From NCBI RefSeq assembly GCF_900104655.1, contig NZ_FNWD01000002.1, forward strand, positions 186,001 to 250,000: 64,000 nucleotides of DNA, read 5' to 3'. The notes under the pieces were generated by a model. The model did no database searches. It was given only the letters and a program-made list of their open reading frames with translations, and had not been told where the DNA came from. This DNA comes from Millionella massiliensis (GTDB lineage: Bacteria > Bacteroidota > Bacteroidia > Bacteroidales > Rikenellaceae). Positions 19,348 through 26,921 of the stretch are shown here, in pieces. The position numbers and the translations under genes are program-made. Positions within the stretch are counted from its first letter, which is position 1. Each line of letters opens with the position of its first letter.

Positions 19348-19938
19348 TTATTCTACGGGGTATTCGTACGAGAAGGTGACGTAGCCGCCCTCGCCTTTGT
19401 CGTTGGTGTAATCCGTGAATTGTACCTTGGCGTATTTGCCTTCGGCCGTGCGGACGAAATAGACGGTCGGATGTACGGTGTACGTAGGGGGCATGCCCGA
19501 ACTGGTGTACCAGGCGGCGAGTACTTCGTTTTTGGATTGTTCGGCGGTCTCGCGCATGGTCGGGAAGGTGATCTCGGCGCTGACATCGGCGGTATAGGTC
19601 ACTTCGGCGGGATTCTCGGTTACGGTGCTCAGGTCCGAGGAACTCGTGGCAAACGCGCCTCCCGCACCGGGACCCGACGGGCCGCTATTGGTGCGAATGT
19701 CGCCGCGGTGAAAGGCCAGATCCCATGTCTTGCTGTTATAGAGGGCGGAGTATGAACCGTCGGTTTCGAGGGTGTCGCCCAACTCGAACGAGAAGTAGAC
19801 CCAACGGTCGAAACCGGGAGCTTTGACGGTGAACGTGCCGCTGGTGGGCGGCGGAGGGGTGGTGCTCTTTTCTTTGCAGGAGTTGAAGGCGAAGACTGCG
19901 GTCAGGGCGGCCGTAGTGAGGAGTGAAAGTTTTAACAT
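19348..19938 (-). CDS. hmuY: HmuY family haem-binding lipoprotein (haemophore)
   Basis: The 196-residue lipoprotein (signal ending AFNSC, Cys21) carries the HmuY signature KTWDLAFHRGDIRTNSG with a following GAGGA, and a C-terminal YAKVQFTDYTNDKGEGGYVTFSYEY block. HmuY proteins bind haem at the surface and pass it to HmuR. Several Met and His residues are candidate axial ligands; I cannot tell which pair is used. It opens the hmu operon. The start at 19938 (MLKLSLL) gives a good lipoprotein signal; the frame continues upstream through the terminator hairpin and is not coding there. Confidence 0.93.
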   Translation of the reverse strand: MLKLSLLTTAALTAVFAFNSCKEKSTTPPPPTSGTFTVKAPGFDRWVYFSFELGDTLETDGSYSALYNSKTWDLAFHRGDIRTNSGPSGPGAGGAFATSSSDLSTVTENPAEVTYTADVSAEITFPTMRETAEQSKNEVLAAWYTSSGMPPTYTVHPTVYFVRTAEGKYAKVQFTDYTNDKGEGGYVTFSYEYPVE

Positions 19939-19996
19939 CGGGTTGTGGGTTTGTGGTTTGTGAATCTGTGAAAAAACTTCCGGCCGGGAAGAGATC

Positions 19997-20051
19997 GAAA
20001 AAAGAAAGCTCCTGCACGGTTCCGGCATGGCTTCCGGTGGCAGGAGCTTTC
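19997..20051 (-). terminator. intrinsic terminator in the hmuY leader region
   Basis: Minus-strand sequence forms a 12-bp stem (arms 20040-20051 and 20004-20015) followed by six U (19998-20003). It is only about 60 bp upstream of the hmuY ATG, with no recognisable promoter between, so it may be a conditional (attenuation-type) terminator. Confidence 0.75.
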
Positions 20052-20080
20052 GGGCATTTATTGAGTTGGCTTACAAAATA

Positions 20081-20129
20081 AATTCGCTGACATCTTTGCT
20101 TGTTTTGACATCACAAAGGTCAGCGAATT
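20081..20129 (-). terminator. second hairpin upstream of hmuY, with T-rich tail
   Basis: AATTCGCTGAC-AT-CTTTG (20081-20098) pairs with CAAAGGTCAGCGAATT (20114-20129), giving 16 pairs with a 2-nt bulge. On the minus strand it is followed by TTTATTTTG. It overlaps a 26-codon reading frame at 20071-20151. It could be a terminator, a regulatory RNA stem or an operator for an iron/haem regulator. Confidence 0.5.
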
Positions 20130-20255
20130 CAGTCGCGGGGACAATCCCCATATGTGAGGAAAATCCGGGAATCGTATCCCTAATTATTGGGGGAAGTTGA
20201 TTCTAATGGGGTGATTTTTAGTGTATTGTGTGCTTGTTGAGAGGAGAGATCAATC

Positions 20256-20315
20256 GGGACTCTCGGTGTAAGGAATGCACCCTGGGTAAATTCCTTTGTC
20301 CCGGTGCGAGAGAAC
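20256..20315. other. possible structured RNA element between the regulator gene and hmuY
   Basis: Nested complementary segments are visible: CTCTCG/CGAGAG on the outside and GGAAT/ATTCC plus a GCACC/GGGTGC pair inside. No known riboswitch consensus (cobalamin, TPP, FMN, fluoride) is recognised. The wider 19939-20398 interval contains no gene. Confidence 0.3.
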
Positions 20316-20354
20316 GGCGTGAAGTGCGTTGGTGGGAGAAATTTGAATAAAATT

Positions 20355-20390
20355 CCCCCTCATGGCGGACGGAGGTCCGTAATGAGGGGG
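20355..20390 (-). terminator. terminator of the LuxR-type regulator gene
   Basis: CCCCCTCAT (20355-20363) pairs with ATGAGGGGG (20382-20390). On the minus strand the stem is followed by AATTTTATT. It lies just past the regulator stop codon at 20399. Confidence 0.7.
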
Positions 20391-20398
20391 ACGAGAGA

Positions 20399-21016
20399 CT
20401 ATTCGATTTCGGACTGGTCGATCAGGTTGTTCAGCAGGGCGTAGACCGTCAGACCCGACACGGTCTTGATGCCGGTCTTGCGGGTGATGTTCTTGCGGTG
20501 CGAGATGACGGTGTGGACCGAAATGTGGTGGGCATCGGCAATCTCCTTGTTGGTCATGCCCTTGGCGACGGAGACCAGAATCTCGCTTTCGCGGTCGGTG
20601 AGTTCGTAGCTTTCGCCGGTCGGTTCGGTGTCGCGCGTGCGGTCGTCCATGGCCTGACGCAACTGGCGGATAATCTTGCGGCTGTCGTCGTAGATGTGGA
20701 TCGAACCGTGGTACTGTTTGAGTGTCTCAGGCTCGATGAACCCGTAAATGATGGCCACGAGGGTCGCATCGGGCAGATTCTCGAAATAGCTGTGCAGGGC
20801 GTGGCGCTTCTGGAAGTCGAAGACCACCGGGTCGATCAGAACCAGGTCGGGTTTCAGCAGCGGTGCCCGTTCGGCAAAGTGCATCGGCTCTTCGAAGGTG
20901 CCGCAGAGCTCGAATTCGGCCCCGCTATCGGCCAACACGCTCTTCAGACCGGCGGTAATAATGGACGATGGCTCGATAATCGCCACCTTTCGGCCTTTTT
21001 TCGGGGTGTTGTTCAT
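20399..21016 (-). CDS. LuxR-family DNA-binding response regulator-like protein
   Basis: A 205-residue protein with an N-terminal receiver-like domain and a C-terminal LuxR/FixJ helix-turn-helix (YELTDRESEILVSVAKGMTNKEIADAHHISVHTVISHRKNI). The receiver looks degenerate: the usual acidic pair after the first strand reads IEPS, although an Asp is present in LVLIDP, and the conserved Lys near strand 5 is not evident. Activity may therefore not depend on phosphorylation. The gene overlaps the upstream hemerythrin-like gene by 4 nt, so it may sense iron, oxygen or NO status through that partner. No histidine kinase is nearby. Confidence 0.85.
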   Translation of the reverse strand: MNNTPKKGRKVAIIEPSSIITAGLKSVLADSGAEFELCGTFEEPMHFAERAPLLKPDLVLIDPVVFDFQKRHALHSYFENLPDATLVAIIYGFIEPETLKQYHGSIHIYDDSRKIIRQLRQAMDDRTRDTEPTGESYELTDRESEILVSVAKGMTNKEIADAHHISVHTVISHRKNITRKTGIKTVSGLTVYALLNNLIDQSEIE

Positions 21017-21708
21017 CGTGCACCTCCCTCCAGTTGTTCAACCAGCGGCACCAGAATGCGGTCCTCGATCAGGGAATGTTTGTTCAGGTCGTCCTCCAGC
21101 AGGTAGAGCTCCAGCAGCAGCCGGTTGCGTGCTCCGCCCGGGCAGGTGTCAGGCAGGTATTTGATGAGGATGTTTTTCAGGTCGCTCAACTTCTCTTCGA
21201 TGTTGCTGTGGTTCTCTTCGAACTGACCGATCGAGTAGCCTTCGGCCGAGGGATGGCCGGTCGACAGGTTGTGGATGTAGGGGAAGACGACCGTCTCCTC
21301 GTAGTTGAAGTGATTGGTTACTTCGCGGCTGTAATCGTCGAAAAATCGTTCCAGTATCTTGCCGTTACGAGGCTCGCAGCAGCGGACCAGCGCCTGGACC
21401 TGTCGGCGGATTTCGGGGATCTGCTCCTCGAGGTAGTCGTTGTGGGAACGGTGCAGGTATCCGGTCAGGTCTTCAGCCGTGAAGGTGGTCAGCTCGCCGG
21501 GATCGGGCAGGAAGTCGTCGAACGTGTAGATGTTGCACACCAGGAGAAACAGACTGACCGACAGGTTGTGGGCCCGGCATATCTCTTCGATGCTTTTGTC
21601 GCCGAATCCCAACTGGATCCCGAAACGGGGCAGTACGTAGAGCAAACGGTAGTTGGCATGGACCAGATCGGCCATTTTCATGCGCTCGGTGAAAAGAAGG
21701 TGTTTCAT
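21013..21708 (-). CDS. hemerythrin-domain protein (RIC/YtfE-like di-iron protein)
   Basis: The 231-residue helical protein carries the spaced His/Glu residues of a hemerythrin-like di-iron site: YLHRSHNDYLEE, HFNYEETVVFPYI, FEENHSN and NKHSLIEDRILVPLVE. RIC/YtfE/ScdA proteins repair Fe-S clusters after NO or oxidative stress. It lacks the N-terminal ScdA_N cysteine motif but has an extended N-terminal helical region with FGFGDKSIEEICRAH-like sequence resembling a DUF542-type domain. It forms a two-gene operon with the LuxR-type regulator. A CATCTTTG box 5' of the gene with an upstream TTTG is a near-consensus promoter. Confidence 0.85.
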   Translation of the reverse strand: MKHLLFTERMKMADLVHANYRLLYVLPRFGIQLGFGDKSIEEICRAHNLSVSLFLLVCNIYTFDDFLPDPGELTTFTAEDLTGYLHRSHNDYLEEQIPEIRRQVQALVRCCEPRNGKILERFFDDYSREVTNHFNYEETVVFPYIHNLSTGHPSAEGYSIGQFEENHSNIEEKLSDLKNILIKYLPDTCPGGARNRLLLELYLLEDDLNKHSLIEDRILVPLVEQLEGGAR

Positions 21709-21838
21709 GGTCGGAATGATCGGTTTGGTGCAAAGATGTCAAGCGTGCCTGCCCTGCAAAAATAAAGAATGTTTTGGCATTTTCGGAAATAGCGCATCGG
21801 AAGGGGCTTCGCTCTGCGGCGCGTGGCTCCGGATTTCG

Positions 21839-21846
21839 TATCTTTG
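21839..21846 (+). promoter_or_regulatory. -7 box directly before the pseudouridine synthase ATG
   Basis: TATCTTTG matches TAnnTTTG. Its position predicts a transcription start at or within a few bases of the ATG (21852). No -33 TTTG is visible, so this may be fortuitous. Confidence 0.4.
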
Positions 21847-21851
21847 TCCGC

Positions 21852-22739
21852 ATGAAGAAACAGAATCCCGACACGATTGCTATCGTTATCGAACGGCAGG
21901 ACACCCTGTTGCCGTTCCTCTTTGCCTATTTTTCGGATCGCAGCAAAACGACCGTCAAATCCTATCTGGCTCATCGTCAGGTGGTGGTGAACGGGTGTGT
22001 CACCACACAGTTCGATACGCCGCTGGCACCGGGCGACCGGCTGGAGATCAACCTGGGACGGGCTCGCGAGGCGATGTCGCACCCCATGCTGCGCATCGTT
22101 TACGAGGACGACGACCTGATCGTGATCGAAAAACGCAACGGCCTGCTGTCGGTGGCTACCGACAAACAGATCATGCGCACGGCGTACAGCATTCTGAGCG
22201 AGTATGTGAAACAGTCCGATCCGCGCAACAAGATTTTCGTACTGCACCGGCTGGACCGTGAGACTTCGGGGCTGATGATGTTCGCCAAGAGCGAGGCGGT
22301 GAAGTTCAAGGTGCAGAGCCGCTGGGAGGAGACAGTGGTCGAACGCAAATATTTTGCTGTGGTCGAGGGAATCGTGGAACGCGATCACGGAACCATCTCG
22401 ACCTACCTGACCGAAAGCAAGGCGTTGAAGGTCTATGTGACGGCCCGTGAGGAGGGGAAAATTGCCAACACGGCGTATCGGGTTCTGAAACGCTCGAAAC
22501 GCAACGACGTGACGCTGCTCGAACTGGAACTCGAAACCGGGCGAAAGAACCAGATCCGTGCCCACATGGAGTATATCGGTCATCCGATCATCGGCGACAA
22601 GAAGTACGGTTCGAAGCGGGCGTTGATCGGTCGTGTGGCGTTGCACGCTGGTGTTCTGAGTTTTATTCACCCCGTGACCGGGAAACGGCTCGATTTCTCG
22701 ACCCCTGTTCCGAGGAAATTCCTCGACCTGTTTGCGTAA
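21852..22739 (+). CDS. RluA-family rRNA/tRNA pseudouridine synthase
   Basis: The 295-residue protein has an N-terminal S4 RNA-binding domain (SKTTVKSYLAHRQVVVNG, residues 31-48) and the catalytic HRLDRETSG motif at 132-140 with Asp135 as nucleophile. The C-terminal RKNQIRAHMEYIGHPIIGD block is also typical. It isomerises uridines in rRNA, but the target site cannot be assigned. The start at 21852 matches relatives. A TATCTTTG box (21839-21846) ends only 5 nt before this ATG, so the message could be leaderless. A strong hairpin terminator follows. Confidence 0.9.
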   Translation: MKKQNPDTIAIVIERQDTLLPFLFAYFSDRSKTTVKSYLAHRQVVVNGCVTTQFDTPLAPGDRLEINLGRAREAMSHPMLRIVYEDDDLIVIEKRNGLLSVATDKQIMRTAYSILSEYVKQSDPRNKIFVLHRLDRETSGLMMFAKSEAVKFKVQSRWEETVVERKYFAVVEGIVERDHGTISTYLTESKALKVYVTAREEGKIANTAYRVLKRSKRNDVTLLELELETGRKNQIRAHMEYIGHPIIGDKKYGSKRALIGRVALHAGVLSFIHPVTGKRLDFSTPVPRKFLDLFA

Positions 22740-22771
22740 CGGGCAGGGCGGCCGGGCAGAAAAGGATATGC

Positions 22772-22816
22772 GCAGCAGAGGGCAGACAGTCGATCGTACT
22801 GTCTGCCCTCTGCTGC
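22772..22816 (+). terminator. strong terminator between convergent rlu gene and tatC
   Basis: A perfect 19-bp stem (22772-22790 with 22798-22816) with a 7-nt loop, followed on the plus strand by TTCTTTT. It probably ends transcription from both sides. Confidence 0.9.
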
Positions 22817-22878
22817 TTCTTTTACGGGTAAGGATACAGAAAACGGGGCTACCGAGCCGGACGACGGTTACCGGTAGG

Positions 22879-23712
22879 TTAGGGATTCACCGCATCGGAC
22901 TGCGGTGCGGATTTCGAGGTGGCCGATCGGTCGGTTGTCGCGGTGCGTTTGACGATTCCGATGCTGATTTCGTACAGCAGCCACATGGGAAAAGCCACCA
23001 GCGAAAGGGTGAACAGGTCGGAGGTGGGCGTAATAATGGCCGCCAGTATCAGGATAAGGATAATGGCGTGCTTGCGGTAGCGTCGCATGAAAGCGGCCGT
23101 GAGGAAACCCAGCTTGGCGAAGAACCAGGAGAGCAACGGAATTTCGAATACGAGCCCCATTGCCAGCGACATGACCATCAGGGTCGATACGTAGGATTGC
23201 AGGCTGATCAGGTTGGTCACCTGGTCGCTGACCTGATAGGTCCCGAGAAAACGGAAGGTCAGCGGAAAGATCAGAAAGTAGCAACAGACGACTCCAGTCA
23301 GAAACATGGCGTAACCTCCGCCCACCACCCGCACGGCATACCGGCGTTCGTGGGTGTAAAGGGCCGGGGAGACGAAGCGGTAGAGCTGATAGAGGATGTA
23401 GGGCGAGGCGCAGAGTACTCCGGCAGCCAGGGCGGCCTTCATGTGGATGACGAACTGGCCGGCCAGCCCGGTGTTGATGAGCGGAACACTGATGGGGGCA
23501 TGGGTCGGCTGTGCAAACCACGATCCGATGGTGCGGAGCAGACGATAGGTGACGAAGTTCTCCTGCTGTGGGGCCAGAATGGCAGCGAAAAGCTGTTCCT
23601 TCAGGCAAAACGCGACTATGGCGAACAGGGTGGTTACGATAACGATTCGTAACAGTGCCGTCCGCAGGGCGTCGAGATGTTCCCAAAAGGAGAGTTTGTT
23701 TTCGTTCGTCAT
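22879..23712 (-). CDS. tatC: Sec-independent protein translocase TatC
   Basis: TatC is the twin-arginine signal receptor of the Tat translocase. The 277-residue protein opens with the family motif FWEHLDALRTALLR and has six predicted membrane helices; the conserved periplasmic loop reads FVSPALYTHERRYAV. I use the ATG at 23712 (MTNENKLSFWEHL); a GTG ten codons upstream is possible. It is downstream of tatA with about 170 bp between, in the same direction. Confidence 0.95.
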   Translation of the reverse strand: MTNENKLSFWEHLDALRTALLRIVIVTTLFAIVAFCLKEQLFAAILAPQQENFVTYRLLRTIGSWFAQPTHAPISVPLINTGLAGQFVIHMKAALAAGVLCASPYILYQLYRFVSPALYTHERRYAVRVVGGGYAMFLTGVVCCYFLIFPLTFRFLGTYQVSDQVTNLISLQSYVSTLMVMSLAMGLVFEIPLLSWFFAKLGFLTAAFMRRYRKHAIILILILAAIITPTSDLFTLSLVAFPMWLLYEISIGIVKRTATTDRSATSKSAPQSDAVNP

Positions 23713-23882
23713 GTCTGTCGTTATCAGATTGGCGTGCTTCACGATGAGTGAGTCGTTTCCCGGTATGTTTTCGAGTGGCTATGCGAGTGGTCCCGGGGCG
23801 TCGTGTGCGGGCGGAAACGGGTTGCCGGAGGGGAGAGAAAAAGGACTCGTTTTGTTCGTTACGGATGCGGTGTTCTGTCGGG

Positions 23883-24086
23883 TCAGGCGGGTCGGTTGCT
23901 GTCTTTCTCCACGGCTTTTCCTGCGTCTGATTCGATGTTGTTCAACCCCTCTTTGAAGGAACGGACCCCTTTCCCGAGCCCTTTCATCAGTTCCGGAATT
24001 TTGCGGCCGCCGAAAAACAGCAGTACGACCAGCACAATTAATAAAATCTCCTGCATGCCGATGCCGCCGATAAAAAGTGGTGTCAT
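23883..24086 (-). CDS. tatA: Sec-independent protein translocase TatA
   Basis: The 67-residue protein has the TatA architecture: an N-terminal membrane helix (EILLIVLVVLLFFGG), the hinge GGRKIPELMKGLGKG, and an amphipathic helix continuing with RSFKEGLNNI, then a short charged tail. It oligomerises to form the Tat pore. It begins 24 bp after the exported flavodoxin gene, so it may be in the same transcript as the flavodoxin, the CMD-like protein and the hydrolase. Confidence 0.95.
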   Translation of the reverse strand: MTPLFIGGIGMQEILLIVLVVLLFFGGRKIPELMKGLGKGVRSFKEGLNNIESDAGKAVEKDSNRPA

Positions 24087-24110
24087 AGTACGTGTGCGTT
24101 TAAATGTGGG

Positions 24111-24647
24111 TTAAAATCCATATTTCCCGAGCCATTCGCGGAACTGCTTGTCGCTGACGTCGTTGAGCAGCCGGCCGCTCTCCCATTTCAGGTCGGGATA
24201 GGCTTTCCGCAGTGCCGCCACGCTGGCGGTGATCGAACTGCTGCCCGACGTGGCGAAGGGGACGATGGTCTTGCCCTTCAGATCGTGGCTTTCGATGAAG
24301 GTGTTGATGATGCGGGGAGCGCTGTTCCACCAGATGGGGTAGCCCAGAAAAATGATGTCGCAGGATTTGAGCTCGACGGAACTCTTTTTGAGGGCCGGAC
24401 GTGCTTTGGGGTCGTTCATCTCGATCGAACTGCGCGACTGTTTGTCTTTCCAGTCCAGGTCGGCGCTCGTATAGGGCGTGGCCGGGGTGATTGCGTAGAG
24501 CTTCCCTTTGGTGATGCTGGCGATGCGCGTGGCAACAGCCTTGGTGGTGCCGGTTGCCGAGAAGTAGACGACTGCGGCCTTCTGAGCCAGGGCGGTGGCC
24601 GGGAGCAACAGGCTGCAAAGGAGTGCTAAAAGGATGGTGCGTTTCAT
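24111..24647 (-). CDS. exported flavodoxin
   Basis: A 178-residue flavodoxin-fold protein with the FMN phosphate loop YFSATGTTKAVA (about residues 28-39) and the ring-binding IIFLGYPIWWNSAPRIINTF segment. It carries a clear signal peptide (about 1-21, ending ATALAQ), so it acts in the periplasm. The signal has KR, not RR, and looks Sec-dependent even though tatA follows 24 bp away. Periplasmic flavodoxins of this type are common next to oxidoreductases and AKR or CMD proteins in Bacteroidota. Its electron partner is unknown. Confidence 0.88.
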   Translation of the reverse strand: MKRTILLALLCSLLLPATALAQKAAVVYFSATGTTKAVATRIASITKGKLYAITPATPYTSADLDWKDKQSRSSIEMNDPKARPALKKSSVELKSCDIIFLGYPIWWNSAPRIINTFIESHDLKGKTIVPFATSGSSSITASVAALRKAYPDLKWESGRLLNDVSDKQFREWLGKYGF

Positions 24648-24735
24648 GCGGTTGGGAATTTTATGTCCGGTAAAGGGGGAGTGTAAGAATCAAAAGGGTC
24701 GGGGAGGCGTTCCCGACGTCGCTGCCAGGGCCTCG

Positions 24736-25572
24736 CTATTGTTCGGGATCCGGTGTTTGCTGGAGCGTGCGGAGGGCATTCAGGGCGTTCGGGAACCCGA
24801 TGTAAGGCAGACACTGTACCAGCGCGGCGGCGATCGTCTCCCGCGAGCACCCCGCCTTGAGGCATCCGGCCGCGTGAGAGGCGATCTGTCGTTCGGCGCC
24901 GAGGGTGGTCAGCGCGCAGAGCGAGAGCAATTCGCGGGTTGGTGTGTCGAGCGTTCCGCGGGTGTAGAAGTCGCCGAAGCAGACTTCGGTCAGGAAGGCC
25001 GGTACGAGTGTGTCCATGCCGGTCGGAAGTTCGCGCATGGCCGTGCGGATCTCGTTGCCGTAGAGCGGTTGCTGGATCGCAGCGCCACGGGCTTGTCGGT
25101 TCTCTTCGGTCACGGTTCCCTGAGCTTCGAGCGGCAGGGCGATGTTCCGTTCGCGGAATACCTCGTTGACGGTGCCGATGGCGTTGAGCGTGCGGGGAAA
25201 ACCGATGAACGGTGCACACTGGTAGATCGCTTCGCGCAGCTCCAGCGGGGTGACGCCGGCGTTCAGCGCTCCGGCGGCGTGCGCTTTGAGCTGGGGCAGC
25301 GTCTGCATCGTGGCCAGGCAGACGCATGTAATCATTTCGCGGGTTTTCATCTCCAGCTCGCCGCAGCGAAATACTTCGCCGAAGATGAATTTCTGGAGGA
25401 TGTCCATCAGTTCCGGATCGGTACCCTGTCCGGTCAGGGCCTCGCCCTGAAACAGCGTTCGGAAGTTTTCGCGGCAGGTCTCTATTCTGTCCATATCAGT
25501 GGTGGTTTGTGCTAAGGCCGGCCCGACGGATAACGTCAGTGCGGTCAGGCCGACGATGATTGTTTTTTTCAT
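24736..25572 (-). CDS. tandem carboxymuconolactone decarboxylase-like (CMD/AhpD-fold) exported protein
   Basis: The 278-residue protein has a signal peptide (about 1-21, ending PALAQ) and two CMD domains, at about residues 40-150 and 165-275. Each shows the pattern TREMITCVCLATM...ELREAIYQCAPFIGFPRTLNA or its repeat TRELLSLCALTTLG...ETIAAALVQCLPYIGFPNALNA. The AhpD CxxC pair is not seen, so a peroxidase-reductase role is doubtful. It sits 3 bp after the alpha/beta-hydrolase gene and 88 bp before the flavodoxin gene. The substrate is unknown. Confidence 0.85.
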   Translation of the reverse strand: MKKTIIVGLTALTLSVGPALAQTTTDMDRIETCRENFRTLFQGEALTGQGTDPELMDILQKFIFGEVFRCGELEMKTREMITCVCLATMQTLPQLKAHAAGALNAGVTPLELREAIYQCAPFIGFPRTLNAIGTVNEVFRERNIALPLEAQGTVTEENRQARGAAIQQPLYGNEIRTAMRELPTGMDTLVPAFLTEVCFGDFYTRGTLDTPTRELLSLCALTTLGAERQIASHAAGCLKAGCSRETIAAALVQCLPYIGFPNALNALRTLQQTPDPEQ

Positions 25573-25575
25573 GAT

Positions 25576-26553
25576 CTATTTTCGGGAGTCGGTAAATGCG
25601 TCGCGGAAGAAACGTTCCAGCTTGTCGAACGGAATGCGGTCCGTGCGGTCGTAGAGGTCGATGTGTTCGGCGTCATCGACGGTGTACAGCTCTTTGGGCT
25701 CGCGTGCGGCACGGTAGGCCTCCTCGCTGAAAAATCTGGAGTGGGCACGGTCGCCGACTACGAACAGAATGGGGCGCGGTGCGATCTCGTCGAGGTGACC
25801 CAGCAGGTCGTAATTGAGGAATGCCAGGTCGCTGGTGGTGGTGAATCCGCCCAGTGCCGAGGGGTGATGGCCGCGGCGCAGTGCGTAGAAGCGGAACCAT
25901 TCGGCGGTCGGTTCGGGCAGGTCGGCCGGTACGGAGTCCAGCGGCTCGGCCGGGAAGTAGGTGATGCGTTCCGGATAGCCCTGTTCGGCGTCGACCCACC
26001 GCTGGCGCGAGATGCGCTCTTTGGCGGCTGCCACCTGTTCCGGGGTCAGCCCGTGGCGTGCGGCTGCGGTCATGTCGTACATGCTGACCGTGGCCACGGC
26101 ACGGATGCGGGTGTCGCTCTGTGCGGCCGAGAGGGCGAAACCGCCCGACCCGCAAATCCCGATCACTCCGATCCGTTCACGGTCGATGTACGGTTGCAGC
26201 CCGAGGTAGTCCACGGCGGCGCTGAAACTCTCGGTGAAGAGTTCGGGACTCGACAGGTTGCGCGGTTCGCCGCTGCTTTCGCCCATGTTGGCCTGGTCGA
26301 AGGTCAGAACGACGAAGCCGCGTTGGGCCAACTCGTTGGCATAAATGCAGGGTCCCTGTTCCTTCACGCCGCCGTACGGAGCGCCGACAATCAGTGCCGG
26401 GTGGCGTGTCGTGCGGTCGAGATCGCGGGCCGTGTAGAGATCGCCTGCGAGGCTTAGACCGAAACGGTTCCTGAAGGTCGTTTTTGTCCGTTCCACATGG
26501 GAACTCAGCGGGGCGATGTATCCGCCGTTCGTGTTGGGTGTCGTCTGTGCCAT
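25576..26553 (-). CDS. alpha/beta hydrolase (dienelactone-hydrolase/YcjY-like)
   Basis: A 325-residue cytoplasmic alpha/beta hydrolase. The nucleophile elbow is GICGSGG at 132-138, with Cys134 as the likely nucleophile as in dienelactone hydrolase; Ser136 is an alternative. The acid is probably the Asp in FVVGDRAHS and the base the His in DAEHIDLYD. An N-terminal FGLSLAGDLYTARDL strand and a GAPYGGVKEQGP loop place it near the YcjY group. It heads the run of genes towards tatC and has a -7 box at 26730-26737. Confidence 0.82.
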   Translation of the reverse strand: MAQTTPNTNGGYIAPLSSHVERTKTTFRNRFGLSLAGDLYTARDLDRTTRHPALIVGAPYGGVKEQGPCIYANELAQRGFVVLTFDQANMGESSGEPRNLSSPELFTESFSAAVDYLGLQPYIDRERIGVIGICGSGGFALSAAQSDTRIRAVATVSMYDMTAAARHGLTPEQVAAAKERISRQRWVDAEQGYPERITYFPAEPLDSVPADLPEPTAEWFRFYALRRGHHPSALGGFTTTSDLAFLNYDLLGHLDEIAPRPILFVVGDRAHSRFFSEEAYRAAREPKELYTVDDAEHIDLYDRTDRIPFDKLERFFRDAFTDSRK

Positions 26554-26729
26554 GATCGGAGGTGTGCTTTGGTTTCTGAATTACAATGACAAGAAGAGTA
26601 TCCGGCATCTCGTTTTTGCCGATTGTCGGGAGGGTCTTGTGTAAAGAGAGGCTTGCCGCTCCACGTGGAGTGATACTCCGGTTGTCATTCTTTGCAAATC
26701 GGTGGGGCGTGTGCCGAACTTTACGTATG

Positions 26730-26737
26730 CAAAATTA
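26730..26737 (-). promoter_or_regulatory. -7 box for the hydrolase-CMD-flavodoxin-tat run
   Basis: Minus-strand TAATTTTG fits TAnnTTTG about 180 bp upstream of the hydrolase start. No -33 element is clear. Apart from this box and the hairpin at 26864-26896, the 26554-26921 interval shows no gene. Confidence 0.4.
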
Positions 26738-26863
26738 GGAAGAAGGGTAGCGGTACGATTCATCGTTTTACGGATTGAATTACCAATTTTACAGATTGTG
26801 CGGTGTTGTATGGGAAAGGGGGTATTGTAATGGAGTCTGTGTTTGAATGGCTGTGAAAATGAA

Positions 26864-26896
26864 GCAGGCTTGCATCAAATGTCGATGCAAGCCTGC
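26864..26896 (-). terminator. hairpin after the hexuronate transporter gene
   Basis: A perfect 13-bp stem (26864-26876 with 26884-26896) and 7-nt loop lie 26 bp after the MFS stop codon. The minus-strand tail is only moderately T-rich (TTCATTTTC). Confidence 0.7.
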
Positions 26897-26921
26897 TGTG
26901 TGTACCGTGGTGGGTTTGGAT

